A stretch of 35,068 nt of DNA from VAZQ01 sp035293945 (GTDB lineage Bacteria; Pseudomonadota; Alphaproteobacteria; Rhizobiales; Xanthobacteraceae), in NCBI GenBank assembly GCA_035293945.1, contig DATGLV010000004.1:1-35068 (forward strand), given 5' to 3'. Position numbers and translations under genes: made by a program. Under the pieces are notes generated by a model. The model was not told the DNA's origin. It did not search any database and was given only the letters and a program-made list of their open reading frames with translations. Positions 15,862 to 24,548 of this stretch are shown one piece after another; within the stretch, counting starts at the first letter, position 1; each line of letters begins with the position of its first letter.

Positions 15862-18753
15862 CTACGCCGCCCTCTCCTCCACCTCATCGCTCCCGCCCAG
15901 CACCTTGGCGGCGGTGTCCAACAGCGCGGCAATCTCCGCGTGACTCGGCGCACCCTCCGCGGGCGACAAATCCGTGAGCACATCGATCGCCTCAGGCCGC
16001 AGCAGGCCGCGCCCCACCAGCTTCCGGATCTGTGCTGGCGTCGCCTCGGTCATGCCCTCTGATAGCTCGCCCATGACGGCAAGCTGCGCGGCTGCGGCCT
16101 GGGCGATGGCCTTGGCGATGAGCGGCGGCACCTCCTCCGGGAAGCCGCCGCGTGAGAGCACCTCGCCCATGCGCAGGCTGCGCTCCGCAGCGGCGCGCAG
16201 CTCGGCCGCACGCGAGGTCGCAGCACTCATTTGTGCGGCCGGCTGCGGGGCCGGCTCCGTAAGGCCCTCGGCTCGGTGCAGCAGGCGGCTGGCTCGGTTG
16301 GCGAGCTGAACGATCCCGCTCGCCTGCAGGCGCTGCATCGCCTCCCAAGTCGCGCGATCGATCAGCTCCACGGCGAGTGCCGCTCCGCCTCGCGCCGGCG
16401 GCGAGGCCAAGCGCTCCCGCTCGGCCGCAAGCGCAGCCGCCTCGAGATCGAGCACCGCGAGCAGCGTCAGCATCCCGTCGCCGCGCGGGCGCGTCTCGAT
16501 CAGCAGCACGCGCTCGCCATGCCGCCGCTTGAGCTCCTCGGTGAGCGCCTCCTCGGCCGGAACGATGCGCGGCGCGGCGGCGGCCTGCATCACGGCCTGC
16601 ATGCGCTCGATCATGGCGGCGCGGCCGTTCGGCATCTTCAAGCCGGCGATGTCGCCCTGCCCGTCGATGAGGCCGTCGGCGAGCGCCTGCTTCTGGCCGA
16701 TGATGTGCAGGATGTTGTGCTCGATCGAGCCTTCGCAGACCAGATTGATGACCGTCACCGAGCGGGTCTGATGCTTGCGCCAGGCGCGCGCGATCCGCTG
16801 CTCCAGGCGCGCCGGGTTCCAGGGCAGGTCGACATTCACGACCGCGCTCGCCGCCTGCAGGTTCAGCCCGACGCTGCCGCTGTCGGTCGACAGGAACAGG
16901 CGGCAGGCCGGATCCTTCTTGAAGCGATTGATCTCGGCGCGCCGGCGCTCCTGCGGGACGGAGCCGGTATGCCAGGCCGCTTCCACGCCCATCTCAGCGG
17001 CGAGCTCGCGCACGAGATCGAGCATGCGCTCCCATTCCGAGAACACGATGACCTTGCGGTCGGGCTCCTCGAGGAGGTCAGTCAGTATGCGCTCCAGCTC
17101 CTCGAGCTTCGGGCTCACCCGGCAGGAGGGATCGAGGATCGCCGGCGTGTCGCAAACCATGCGCATGCAGGCGAGCAGCATCTGCAGGCGGTCGAACTCG
17201 GACTTGATGAGCGGGCGCCGCTGCGCCAGCGCGATGAGGCGCGCCGCCTGCGCGCGATACTCCTCGTAATATTTGAGCTGCTCGTCGGCCATCGGCACGA
17301 AGAAGGTCTTGACGGTGCGGCCGGGCAGCTCGTTCTCGACATCGCATTTGCGGCGCCTGAGGATCACCGGGGCGACGCGCCGGCGCAGCTCAGCGAGATT
17401 CTGGTAGTCGACCGGGCGACCGCGCTCGTCGAGCTTGTAGAAATCGCGATTGAAGCGGAACAGCGGCCCGACCAGCTCGGGATCGAGGTATTGGACGATC
17501 GAGTAAAGCTCATCGATGCGGTTCTCGACCGGCGTCCCGGTCAACACGAACGCATAGGGCGAGCGCAGCGATTTGACCCGCCGGGCGGTCTTGGTCTGCC
17601 AGTTCTTGATGCGCTGCGCCTCGTCAAGCACGACGATATCGGGAGCGAGGACCGCATTGATGTCGTCGGCATCCGGCAGCACCTGCTCGTAGTTGACGAT
17701 GGTGAAGAAAGCAGGCTCGCGATAGGCCGCGAGGCGCTCGGCGCGAGGGCCGAACACCGCGCGCGAGGGCCGCTCGGTGAAGCGGGCAATCTGCTCCTCC
17801 CATTCCGCCTTGAGCGAGGCCGGGCAGACCACCAGGACGCGCGAGATGCCCTTGCGCCGCGCCAAGAGCTCGCAGGCTGCGATCGCCTGCACGGTCTTGC
17901 CGAGCCCCATCTCGTCGGCGAGCAGCGCACGCTCGCCGAACGCGAGATGCAGCATGCCCTCGCGCTGATAAGGCAACAGCGGAAGGCGTACCACGTCGAA
18001 GCTGTCTGCGCGCGCTTTAGCCTCGGCGAGGAAGGCGGCACGCGCCTCGGCGCGCGAGCGCTCGCGCTCCCGCCGCTCCAGCCAGGGCCTGAAGTGACGC
18101 GATAGCCGCAAGCTCCGGCGCACCGCAATGGGTGCGCCGCCAGCGGCTTCGATGAGCGCTGCGAGCGCGGAAGGATCGGGATTAAGGCTGCCGCCGTCAT
18201 CGAGCCAAGGACGCAGCCAGGCGCGCACGGCTGCGATGTCCTTGTTGGAGGCGGCGGGCCAGGCGAGCGCAGGCCGCGGTGAATCGCGCCGGTCGAGATA
18301 GAGCTCGACGCGCGCGCTTCCGCTCGCCGCGGCCGCACGGAATGCCCTGGCGCCGCGCCGCTTGAGCGCCGCCAGAACACCTTCGATATGCTTGCAGGTG
18401 CCGAGCCCACTCACACGGTGATCGATGCAGCCGCACGAATTGGTGAAGGCGTCGAGGCTGCGGATCTCGACCTCATAGGCTCCGCCGGTCGCCGATTGCG
18501 CGCGAAACGTTCCGAAGAGCGGATGCTCGCTTTCAAGCGCCTCGATGCCGGTGATCTCGGTCGACCCGCGCCAGCGGCGCAGCTCGATCTCCTGCGCATC
18601 GGTCGTGATCCACCCCTGCTGCGCCGGCGGCCGCTCCAGCACCGCCCTTGCCTGGCTCTTCCTCCGGCGCGGCTTCTTGCCGCCTTGCGGTGACGCTATC
18701 CTGATGGCGGGCGCCGGAGGCATTTCTTTTCGAATTGCAGCATTTTGCGGCAT
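15862..18753 (-). CDS. SWIM-domain SNF2-family helicase
   Basis: This 963-residue protein is a putative ATP-dependent nucleic-acid translocase. Near residues 105-130 a SWIM zinc finger (CGCIDHRVSGLGTCKH) gives a CxC...CxH pattern. The SNF2 motor follows: DEMGLGKTVQAIAA (Walker A), VLDEAQRIKNW (motif II, DEAQ), LTGTPVENRIDELYSI, then VIVFSEWERMLDLV, STDSGSVGLNLQAASAVVNVD and QRIARAWRKHQ (motif VI). A long Ala-rich C-terminal extension follows. It reads in the cas direction but ends 870 bases before csb1, with the DUF3892 gene between. Its substrate is unknown. SWIM-SNF2 proteins occur in many bacteria, so a link to CRISPR is not implied by family. Confidence 0.88.
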   Translation of the reverse strand: MPQNAAIRKEMPPAPAIRIASPQGGKKPRRRKSQARAVLERPPAQQGWITTDAQEIELRRWRGSTEITGIEALESEHPLFGTFRAQSATGGAYEVEIRSLDAFTNSCGCIDHRVSGLGTCKHIEGVLAALKRRGARAFRAAAASGSARVELYLDRRDSPRPALAWPAASNKDIAAVRAWLRPWLDDGGSLNPDPSALAALIEAAGGAPIAVRRSLRLSRHFRPWLERRERERSRAEARAAFLAEAKARADSFDVVRLPLLPYQREGMLHLAFGERALLADEMGLGKTVQAIAACELLARRKGISRVLVVCPASLKAEWEEQIARFTERPSRAVFGPRAERLAAYREPAFFTIVNYEQVLPDADDINAVLAPDIVVLDEAQRIKNWQTKTARRVKSLRSPYAFVLTGTPVENRIDELYSIVQYLDPELVGPLFRFNRDFYKLDERGRPVDYQNLAELRRRVAPVILRRRKCDVENELPGRTVKTFFVPMADEQLKYYEEYRAQAARLIALAQRRPLIKSEFDRLQMLLACMRMVCDTPAILDPSCRVSPKLEELERILTDLLEEPDRKVIVFSEWERMLDLVRELAAEMGVEAAWHTGSVPQERRRAEINRFKKDPACRLFLSTDSGSVGLNLQAASAVVNVDLPWNPARLEQRIARAWRKHQTRSVTVINLVCEGSIEHNILHIIGQKQALADGLIDGQGDIAGLKMPNGRAAMIERMQAVMQAAAAPRIVPAEEALTEELKRRHGERVLLIETRPRGDGMLTLLAVLDLEAAALAAERERLASPPARGGAALAVELIDRATWEAMQRLQASGIVQLANRASRLLHRAEGLTEPAPQPAAQMSAATSRAAELRAAAERSLRMGEVLSRGGFPEEVPPLIAKAIAQAAAAQLAVMGELSEGMTEATPAQIRKLVGRGLLRPEAIDVLTDLSPAEGAPSHAEIAALLDTAAKVLGGSDEVEERAA

Positions 18754-18957
18754 CGCTCGACCTCAATGCTCTCTCGGCTCGCGGCCCAGCGCTGCAAACG
18801 GCTCTAGCGAATCAGGCTTAGGCCAAGCTCATGCTACCGGATCAACGCGTGCTGCTCGGCGCACGATGCACTATTCCAAAGGAAATTGTATGCGTGTCGG
18901 GACAGGGCTACGGCAGAACGCCCGCACATGGCGCGGCGCATTCTCCGCCGAGTCGTC

Positions 18958-19036
18958 GCGGGCTTGCCCCGCGACCCATACGGCTATGCGTTACCGGGAG
19001 GACATGGCGTATGGGTCCCTGCTTGCGCAGGGACGA
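18958..19036 (+). repeat. Palindromic intergenic repeat, family A, copy 1
   Basis: Arms GACCCATACGG and CGTATGGGTC, with flanking ggcttgcccc and a gcagggacgac tail, match the copy at 23301-23379 over most of their length in the same orientation. It lies between the helicase and VOC genes; the rest of 18754-19048 shows no gene. Confidence 0.8.
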
Positions 19037-19048
19037 CTTCTGGCGCGA

Positions 19049-20002
19049 TCACCGCCCCAGCGCCTTGGCCATGATCTCCTCGCAGCGCTTGCCGTCGCTC
19101 GGGTCGGCGACGCTCAAGTCGCCCCCAAAGGCGGCCTTGAGGCGGTTGGAAGGATGGCCGCCGGTTCCCCACCGGCACGGGCGCATCGGGAACTTGTCCC
19201 AATATTCCGCGTCGTGGGCTTCATAGTCGGCCTCGTCGACTTGCTCGACCTCGGTCGTGTATTCGGTGACGAAGCCGTTGGGCTCGATGAAATAGGTGAA
19301 CACGTTGTCGCCCGGTCCGTGGCGCCCGAGTCCCCACTCGACATTGAAGCCCGATTGCTTGAGCCGCCCGGCGCCGCGCATCAGGCCGTCGATATTCGCC
19401 ATCTCGTAGGCCATATGGTTGAGCGAGGGGCCTTCGGCGCGCGACAGCGCGATCGAATGGTGGTCGGCCGAGCAGCGGATGAACGACATCATCTGGGTCG
19501 AATCCGAATGCTTGAAGCCGAGCAGGTCGATGAAGAAGGCCATCTCCTCCTCCAGCCGGCTCGCATTGAGCACAACGTGCGACAGCTTGATCGGCTTGGA
19601 CCGGTCGTTGACCGTATCCTCGTGCCGCGTCACATCGCACGAGACGTTGAGCACATGGCCCTCGAGGCTGTGGAAGGAAAATCCAAAGCCTCCGCCGGCA
19701 TCGCGCGGCAGATCGGCGGGATCGCTTACGGTTCCGACACCGAAGGACTTCGCTCGCGCGTGCAGCGCGATGACGGCGTTGCGGTCGGTGGTTGCAAAAT
19801 GCACGCCGAGCAGGCCGGGCTTTGCCCGCTCGCGCAACGTGACCACGTGATGCTCGGTGCCGTTGCCGCGCAGGTGCAGCGTGTCGCCTTCGCCGGCGAT
19901 CGGGATGAGGCCCCAGACATGGCTGTAGAAAGCGGCCGACTGGTGCAGGTCCCGCACGCCCAGCTCGACGCCCCGCAATCCGGTGACTTTGGCTTGGATC
20001 AT
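19049..20002 (-). CDS. Two-domain VOC protein, type I extradiol-dioxygenase-like
   Basis: This protein of 317 residues has two vicinal-oxygen-chelate modules, an N-terminal one beginning GLRGVELGVRDLHQSAAFYS and a C-terminal one beginning IKLSHVVLNASRLEEEMAFF. The second carries the likely Fe(II) ligands: H in LSHVVLN, H in SLNHMAYEM and E in GFVTEYT. This is the pattern of catechol 2,3-dioxygenase-type ring-cleaving enzymes. The substrate cannot be told. The start at ATG 20002 was chosen because further upstream the frame merely translates a palindromic repeat. It is followed by an ABC transporter and enzymes that could belong to the same catabolic programme. Confidence 0.82.
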   Translation of the reverse strand: MIQAKVTGLRGVELGVRDLHQSAAFYSHVWGLIPIAGEGDTLHLRGNGTEHHVVTLRERAKPGLLGVHFATTDRNAVIALHARAKSFGVGTVSDPADLPRDAGGGFGFSFHSLEGHVLNVSCDVTRHEDTVNDRSKPIKLSHVVLNASRLEEEMAFFIDLLGFKHSDSTQMMSFIRCSADHHSIALSRAEGPSLNHMAYEMANIDGLMRGAGRLKQSGFNVEWGLGRHGPGDNVFTYFIEPNGFVTEYTTEVEQVDEADYEAHDAEYWDKFPMRPCRWGTGGHPSNRLKAAFGGDLSVADPSDGKRCEEIMAKALGR

Positions 20003-20023
20003 TGGGAAGAACTCCAGAGTTAT

Positions 20024-20091
20024 GTAGCCCGCATGGAGCGAAGCGGAATGCGGGGCAAGTCCCGGGTTACGCTTCGCTCCATCCGGGCTAC
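20024..20091. repeat. REP pair, family B, copy 1
   Basis: Two adjacent hairpins (arms CCCGCAT/ATGCGGG, then CCCGG/CCGGG with ATCCGGG) are joined by a short linker, flanked by GTAGCCC and GGGCTAC. It has the same architecture as 29038-29107, and its two halves also occur on either side of the RAYT gene at 24549-25170. Confidence 0.85.
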
Positions 20092-20131
20092 AGACTACAG
20101 ACAAGCTACAGGCATGCGCGCCCTCATCTTA

Positions 20132-21235
20132 TCACGCCGGCAGACCGACGCACTTCTGCGGGGCGATGCCGATATGCACCGCCTCGCGGACCCGGAAGGC
20201 GTGCTCGGGGCGCGCCCGGACCCTGAGCTCGGTCTCTCCGACGTTGACCGTATAGTCGATCACCTCGCCGAGGAAGATGCGTCCCGAGACCGTGCCGGCG
20301 AGAGCATTGAGGCCCTCGCCCGGCGGCGCGTAAGAGAGAACAAGATCCTCGGGCCGCGCGCTGATGACCACCTTCTCGCCGGCGCGCACCGGGCTTGCGA
20401 ACGGGCAGCGGAAGATGCCGTGGGCGGTCGCAACCGCCGCCATGCCGTCCGGGCCTCCCTCCTGCGTCACGGCGCCGGCAACGAAATTGGCCGAGCCGAT
20501 GAAGTCGGCAACGAAACGGCTTCCCGGACGGCTGTAGATCTCCTGGGGGGAGCCGCGCTGGACCACACGGCCGGCATTGAACACGGCAATCTCGTCGGAC
20601 AGCGCCAGCGCTTCCGCCTGGTCATGGGTCACATAGACGGTGGTGATGCGCAGCGTGCGCTGCAGGTGCTTGAGCTCGAAGCGCATCTGCTCGCGCAGCT
20701 TGGCGTCGAGATTTGACAGCGGCTCGTCGAGCAGCAGCACCTTCGGCTCGTGCACCAGCCCGCGCGCGAGCGCGAGCCGTTGCTGCTGCCCACCGGAGAG
20801 GCGGGTGGATGAGCGCTGCTCGAGACCGGAGAGGCGCACCATCTCGAGCGCTTTCTTGACACGCTCCTTGATCTCGGCGGCGCCGTATTTGCGCGTGCGC
20901 GAGACGCGCAAGGGAAACGCCACGTTCTCGAACACCGACATGTGCGGCCAGATCGCATAGGACTGGAACACCATGCCGATGCCGCGATCGCTCGCCGGCA
21001 CGAACACGTCCTTGTGGGAATCGAACACGACGGTGTCGCCGATGACGATGCGACCGGAATCCGGGCGCTCGAGGCCGGCGAGGCAGCGCAGCGTCGTGGT
21101 CTTGCCGCAGCCGGATGGCCCCAGCATTGTCAGGAGCCGGCCGGGCTCTACGCTGAGATTGACGTCATCGACGGCGCGGACCTCGGCCTGCCCGGCGGGA
21201 CGGAAGATTTTTCTTAAGTTCTCGATGGACAGCAT
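20132..21235 (-). CDS. ABC transporter ATP-binding protein (FbpC/PotA-like)
   Basis: The ATPase subunit has 367 residues. It has Walker A GPSGCGKTTT, Q-loop VFQSYAIWPHM, signature LSGGQQQRLALARGL, Walker B VLLLDEP, the D-loop SNLD and the H-loop YVTHDQAEA, with a C-terminal TOBE-like segment (about residues 280-367). This layout fits importers of ferric ion, polyamine or similar. It follows the fused permease and the receptor in the same direction, forming a receptor-permease-ATPase set. The gap to the permease (208 bases) holds a repeat. It ends 130 bases before the VOC gene start. Confidence 0.9.
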   Translation of the reverse strand: MLSIENLRKIFRPAGQAEVRAVDDVNLSVEPGRLLTMLGPSGCGKTTTLRCLAGLERPDSGRIVIGDTVVFDSHKDVFVPASDRGIGMVFQSYAIWPHMSVFENVAFPLRVSRTRKYGAAEIKERVKKALEMVRLSGLEQRSSTRLSGGQQQRLALARGLVHEPKVLLLDEPLSNLDAKLREQMRFELKHLQRTLRITTVYVTHDQAEALALSDEIAVFNAGRVVQRGSPQEIYSRPGSRFVADFIGSANFVAGAVTQEGGPDGMAAVATAHGIFRCPFASPVRAGEKVVISARPEDLVLSYAPPGEGLNALAGTVSGRIFLGEVIDYTVNVGETELRVRARPEHAFRVREAVHIGIAPQKCVGLPA

Positions 21236-21258
21236 GGGTCAACCTGGGGCAGCGAATA

Positions 21259-21411
21259 ATAGCTGGGGGCTCATGGTGAGGAGCGCGAGCGCAGCGAGCG
21301 CGTCTCGAACCATGGCCCCAAGCACCTAACGTGCGTCCATCCTTCGAGACGCCATGCCATCAGCGCGTTTACGCGCGTCTTCGCCGCGCTATGGCATGGC
21401 TCCTCAAGATA
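21259..21411. repeat. Palindromic intergenic repeat, family E
   Basis: The gap between ATPase and permease genes contains imperfectly palindromic stretches ending in GCTCCTCAAGATAAGG and starting with GCTCATGGTGAGGAGCG, including CCATCCTTCGAGACGC. This style of interspersed repeat is common in Bradyrhizobium-like genomes. I see no second copy in the window. Confidence 0.55.
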
Positions 21412-21443
21412 AGGCTGCAGTTGTGGAGCGATCCGCGCGACCA

Positions 21444-23228
21444 TCATCTATCCCCACTCACCTGGCTCGCTGCGGCCCGCCCGCGCCGTTGCACATGGAG
21501 CTCCAGCCAGCGCAAGCCCGCCACGATGATGATCAGCGGAACGACCTGGATGACGCCGAGCGCCGACACCGCCCCATAGCTGCCGCCCTCCTCCCACATC
21601 GTGAGCGTGATGGTGCCGAGCACGTGGGTGCCGGGGCCGACCAGGAAGATCGACGCGCCGAGCTCACGCACCGACAGGACGAAGACATAGATCCAACCGG
21701 CCAAGAGGACCGGCGCCAACAGCGGCAACAGAACGCGGGCGAACACCTGGCCGATCCGCGCGCCGGCCACTTCGGCAACCTCCTCGAGCTCGCGGTGGAT
21801 CTGCGAGATGCCGCTTGACGCAAATCGCATCCCATAGGGAAGGTAAAGCGTCACATAAGCGATCAGCAGTATCCAGATCGTGTTGTAGACCGGGATCGGC
21901 AGCGCCAGGTAGGCGACCAGGATGCCGGCGCCGACGATCACGCCCGGGATCGCGATCGGGGTGAACGCGATGGCGTCGAGCAGCCAGCCAAAGCGCGGCA
22001 CGGTCCGCAGCGCCATCCAGGCCATCACGAAGGTGAGGCCGCAGATGATGGTGGCGGCGAGCGCGGCCAGCACGACGCTCGTCTCCACGGCGTCGATGAA
22101 GATCGGATAGCTCAGCACGAATTTGTAGTTGTCGAGGGTGAACGGCGAGTCGGACGCCGTGAAGGGCAGCGCGAGGTTGCGGAAGAACGATTGCCAGACC
22201 AGCGTCACCAGCGGCAGGCCGAGCGTCAGCACAAACATGAGGCCGACGAGAAGCGCGACCGGCCAGCGCCAGCGGCCGAGCTCGATGCGGGTCGGCATAT
22301 AGCCCTTCCCGGTGATGGTGGCGAAGGCCTCCGCGTGGCGGGTGGCGCGGCGATAAAACAGCACCGCGATGGTGCAAATCACCAAAAGCGCAAGCGCGAG
22401 CGCGCTCGCCACCCCGAACTCCGGCGGAGTCTGGATGATGGCGGACTGGATGTCGGTGGTGAAGACATCGATGCGGGCGGGGCGGCCAATCAGCCGCGGC
22501 ACCTCGTAGGAGGACATCCCGAGCACGAACAGGATCAACGTCGCGGACAGGATCGCCGGCCGCAGCAGCGGCAGCGTGATCTTGGTCATCACCTGCCGAT
22601 TGCGTGCGCCTGACACGACGCCGGCCTCCTCCATGCGCACGTCGAGCACCCGCAGCGCCGGCCCGAGCGAAAGGTAGGCAAGCGGGAAATAGTGGCTCGA
22701 AAGCGCCCAGACCATGCCGGCCATGGAGTAGATGTTGAGCGGCGCCTCCTTGAGGCCAAATGCGTTCTTCAACAGCGAATTGGCCCAACCGATATTGGGG
22801 CTCGCCACGAAGATCCAGGCCATCGCCATCAACAGACCCGGTATCGCGAAGGAGAGCAGCGCCAAGCTGTGGAACAGCGCGGCGCCGGGCGCATCGGTGC
22901 GCTCCACCGCCCAGGAGACCAGCCCGCCGAGCACAAGCGTCGTCAACGCCGTGCCGATCGCAAAGACGAGCGAATTGCGGAACAGCGCCAGGATGTCCCA
23001 GCTCGCATAAGCGTCGACGAAATTCTGCAGCGACAAGGCGCCGGGGCCGAAGCCGGTATCCTCGGTGAAAGCGTTGTAGAAGAGCGCCCACACCGGCACG
23101 ATCACGATCCACAGCGCAAGCGCGACGCAGGCGACGAGGGCAAGGTTCCAAGGCCTGAGCCAGGCGGCGAGGCGCGTGCCGGCGGTGAGGCCGAAGCTGC
23201 CGTTGAGGCGATGTTCAGCGAGGCTCAC
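21444..23228 (-). CDS. ABC transporter permease, two fused domains (FbpB/ThiP-like)
   Basis: This inner-membrane protein of 594 residues has two permease halves, each with hydrophobic helices and an EAA-type loop: MEEAGVVSGARNRQVMTKI in the first and LEEVAEVAGARIGQVFARV in the second. Both halves therefore form the transport channel and each can contact the ATPase. The duplicated layout is typical of ferric- and thiamine-type importers. The start is GTG at 23228. The receptor gene is 187 bases upstream with a palindromic repeat in the gap, the ATPase downstream. Confidence 0.9.
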   Translation of the reverse strand: MSLAEHRLNGSFGLTAGTRLAAWLRPWNLALVACVALALWIVIVPVWALFYNAFTEDTGFGPGALSLQNFVDAYASWDILALFRNSLVFAIGTALTTLVLGGLVSWAVERTDAPGAALFHSLALLSFAIPGLLMAMAWIFVASPNIGWANSLLKNAFGLKEAPLNIYSMAGMVWALSSHYFPLAYLSLGPALRVLDVRMEEAGVVSGARNRQVMTKITLPLLRPAILSATLILFVLGMSSYEVPRLIGRPARIDVFTTDIQSAIIQTPPEFGVASALALALLVICTIAVLFYRRATRHAEAFATITGKGYMPTRIELGRWRWPVALLVGLMFVLTLGLPLVTLVWQSFFRNLALPFTASDSPFTLDNYKFVLSYPIFIDAVETSVVLAALAATIICGLTFVMAWMALRTVPRFGWLLDAIAFTPIAIPGVIVGAGILVAYLALPIPVYNTIWILLIAYVTLYLPYGMRFASSGISQIHRELEEVAEVAGARIGQVFARVLLPLLAPVLLAGWIYVFVLSVRELGASIFLVGPGTHVLGTITLTMWEEGGSYGAVSALGVIQVVPLIIIVAGLRWLELHVQRRGRAAASQVSGDR

Positions 23229-23300
23229 GATCGCGATTCCATGACCTCAGCTTGTAACTCGCCGATCGCTGCATCGACTGGACGGCGCGACGAGCGACCC

Positions 23301-23379
23301 CCGGCTTGCCCCGAGACCCATACGGCTGCGCACTCTCGCGGGGACATGACGTATGGGTCCCGGCTTGCACAGGGACGAC
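23301..23379 (+). repeat. Palindromic intergenic repeat, family A, copy 2
   Basis: It matches 18958-19036 in arms GACCCATACGG and CGTATGGGTC and in the gcttg...cagggacgac tail. It sits between the receptor and permease genes of the ABC operon. Confidence 0.8.
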
Positions 23380-23415
23380 GATTCGCGTGCGATTGCGTGC
23401 TCGTGCCCAACACCA

Positions 23416-24468
23416 TTATCGCGCCTTGAACAGCGAATCGAATTGGCGCTGCCAGGTGCGCTCTTCCTCCGGCGACAGCAGCTCGGTGACGACGTTCTTG
23501 GTCTGCATCAGGTCGACAATTCCCGGCGGATTGGAGGCGACGTCGGCGCGCGTCGGGATGCGGCCGAACTTCGCCAGGAACTGCTGACATTCCTGGCTCA
23601 GCATGAAATTGGCGGCGAGCCGCGCCGCATTCGGGTGCGGGGCAAGCGCGCTGATGCCGACCTCGCCGAAGAACAACGCGACCGGGTCGAGCGGGAACAC
23701 CTCGATCGGGCTGCCGGCGATCTTCACGTTCTCCGACAGATTGACGAACTGGTTGAGCGCGAGCGCGTATTCGCCGGCGCCGACGGCGCGCGCCATGGCG
23801 AGATGGCCGTCGGTGACGACCGGCTGCAGCGTCGCCACCAGATCCTTGACGATCTGCGTCCCCTTCTCCTTGCCGTAATAATCGAGCATGGCCTTGAGCC
23901 AGACGTTATCAGTGCCGTCGATCGCGACCTTGCCGGCCCATTCCTTGCGCCGCGCGAGATCCTCGTAGGTCTTCGGCAGCTCGGAGGCCTTCACCTTCTG
24001 GGTGTTGTAGGCGGGCGAATTGTAGTTGGCATAGACTGCGTACCAGCGCTTGCCCGGATCGCGGCCCTCCGGCGCGATGTTCTTCACCTCCGGAACCTCG
24101 AACTGCGCCAGCATCTGCGGCGGCAGCTTGTTGACCGTGGTGGTGTGGAACAGGTCCCAGGACTTCTGGTTGGCGCGATATTCGATGGCGACGCGCGACA
24201 TCAACGGCGAATCCGCATTGCGGATGTATTCGACCTTGATGCCGGTCGCTTCCTCGAAAATCTTGAACAGCGGCAGCCCCTCCTGCTCGTTGGTGGACGA
24301 GTAGACGATGAGGGTGCCCTCGGCCTTGGCGGCGGCGGCGAGCGTCGGATCGAGCCAGGGATGGGCGGCGTTCTGAGCGGACACCGGCGCAAGCGGCGCG
24401 ACCAGCATAACCGCTGCGGCGAGCGCGAAGGCGGACGCACCATAGATGCCGTTGCGGAAACCACTCAA
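23416..24468 (-). CDS. ABC transporter extracellular solute-binding protein (ferric-type)
   Basis: This periplasmic receptor has about 350 residues, with a signal peptide (hydrophobic FALAAAVMLVAPLAPVSAQN) and family-1 receptor features: GTLIVYSSTNEQEGLPLFKIFEEATGIKVEYIRN and FPLDPVALFFGEVGISALAPHPNAARLAANFMLS. The start is probably the TTG at 24468, seven bases after a strong GGAGG, rather than the TTG two codons earlier. It is the first gene of the importer operon with the permease and ATPase downstream. The ligand is unknown: such proteins bind ferric ion, phosphonate or small organic acids. Confidence 0.87.
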   Translation of the reverse strand: MSGFRNGIYGASAFALAAAVMLVAPLAPVSAQNAAHPWLDPTLAAAAKAEGTLIVYSSTNEQEGLPLFKIFEEATGIKVEYIRNADSPLMSRVAIEYRANQKSWDLFHTTTVNKLPPQMLAQFEVPEVKNIAPEGRDPGKRWYAVYANYNSPAYNTQKVKASELPKTYEDLARRKEWAGKVAIDGTDNVWLKAMLDYYGKEKGTQIVKDLVATLQPVVTDGHLAMARAVGAGEYALALNQFVNLSENVKIAGSPIEVFPLDPVALFFGEVGISALAPHPNAARLAANFMLSQECQQFLAKFGRIPTRADVASNPPGIVDLMQTKNVVTELLSPEEERTWQRQFDSLFKAR

Positions 24469-24548
24469 GCTCAAACCTCCCCTCGGCCGGCGATCATTCG
24501 CCGGCCATTCATTTGGTCGTTGTTCTTAGCATAAAGCGCCAGGCATCC

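Noticed and set aside
16231..18105. A 624-codon plus-strand frame opposite the helicase gene
   Set aside because: Low-complexity composition typical of the antisense strand of GC-rich genes; the minus-strand frame has clear helicase motifs. The same holds for 18545-20716, 25030-27873 and 32702-34369.
18766..18773. Eight-base match (GAGAGCAT) between the solitary repeat's downstream sequence and the region before the helicase start
   Set aside because: An eight-base match is expected about once in a window of this size, it does not extend, and the preceding bases do not resemble the TTN reported as a type I-G PAM.
19049..20104. Longer start of the VOC gene (34 extra residues)
   Set aside because: The extra part translates the REP pair at 20024-20091; the protein family begins near ATG 20002.
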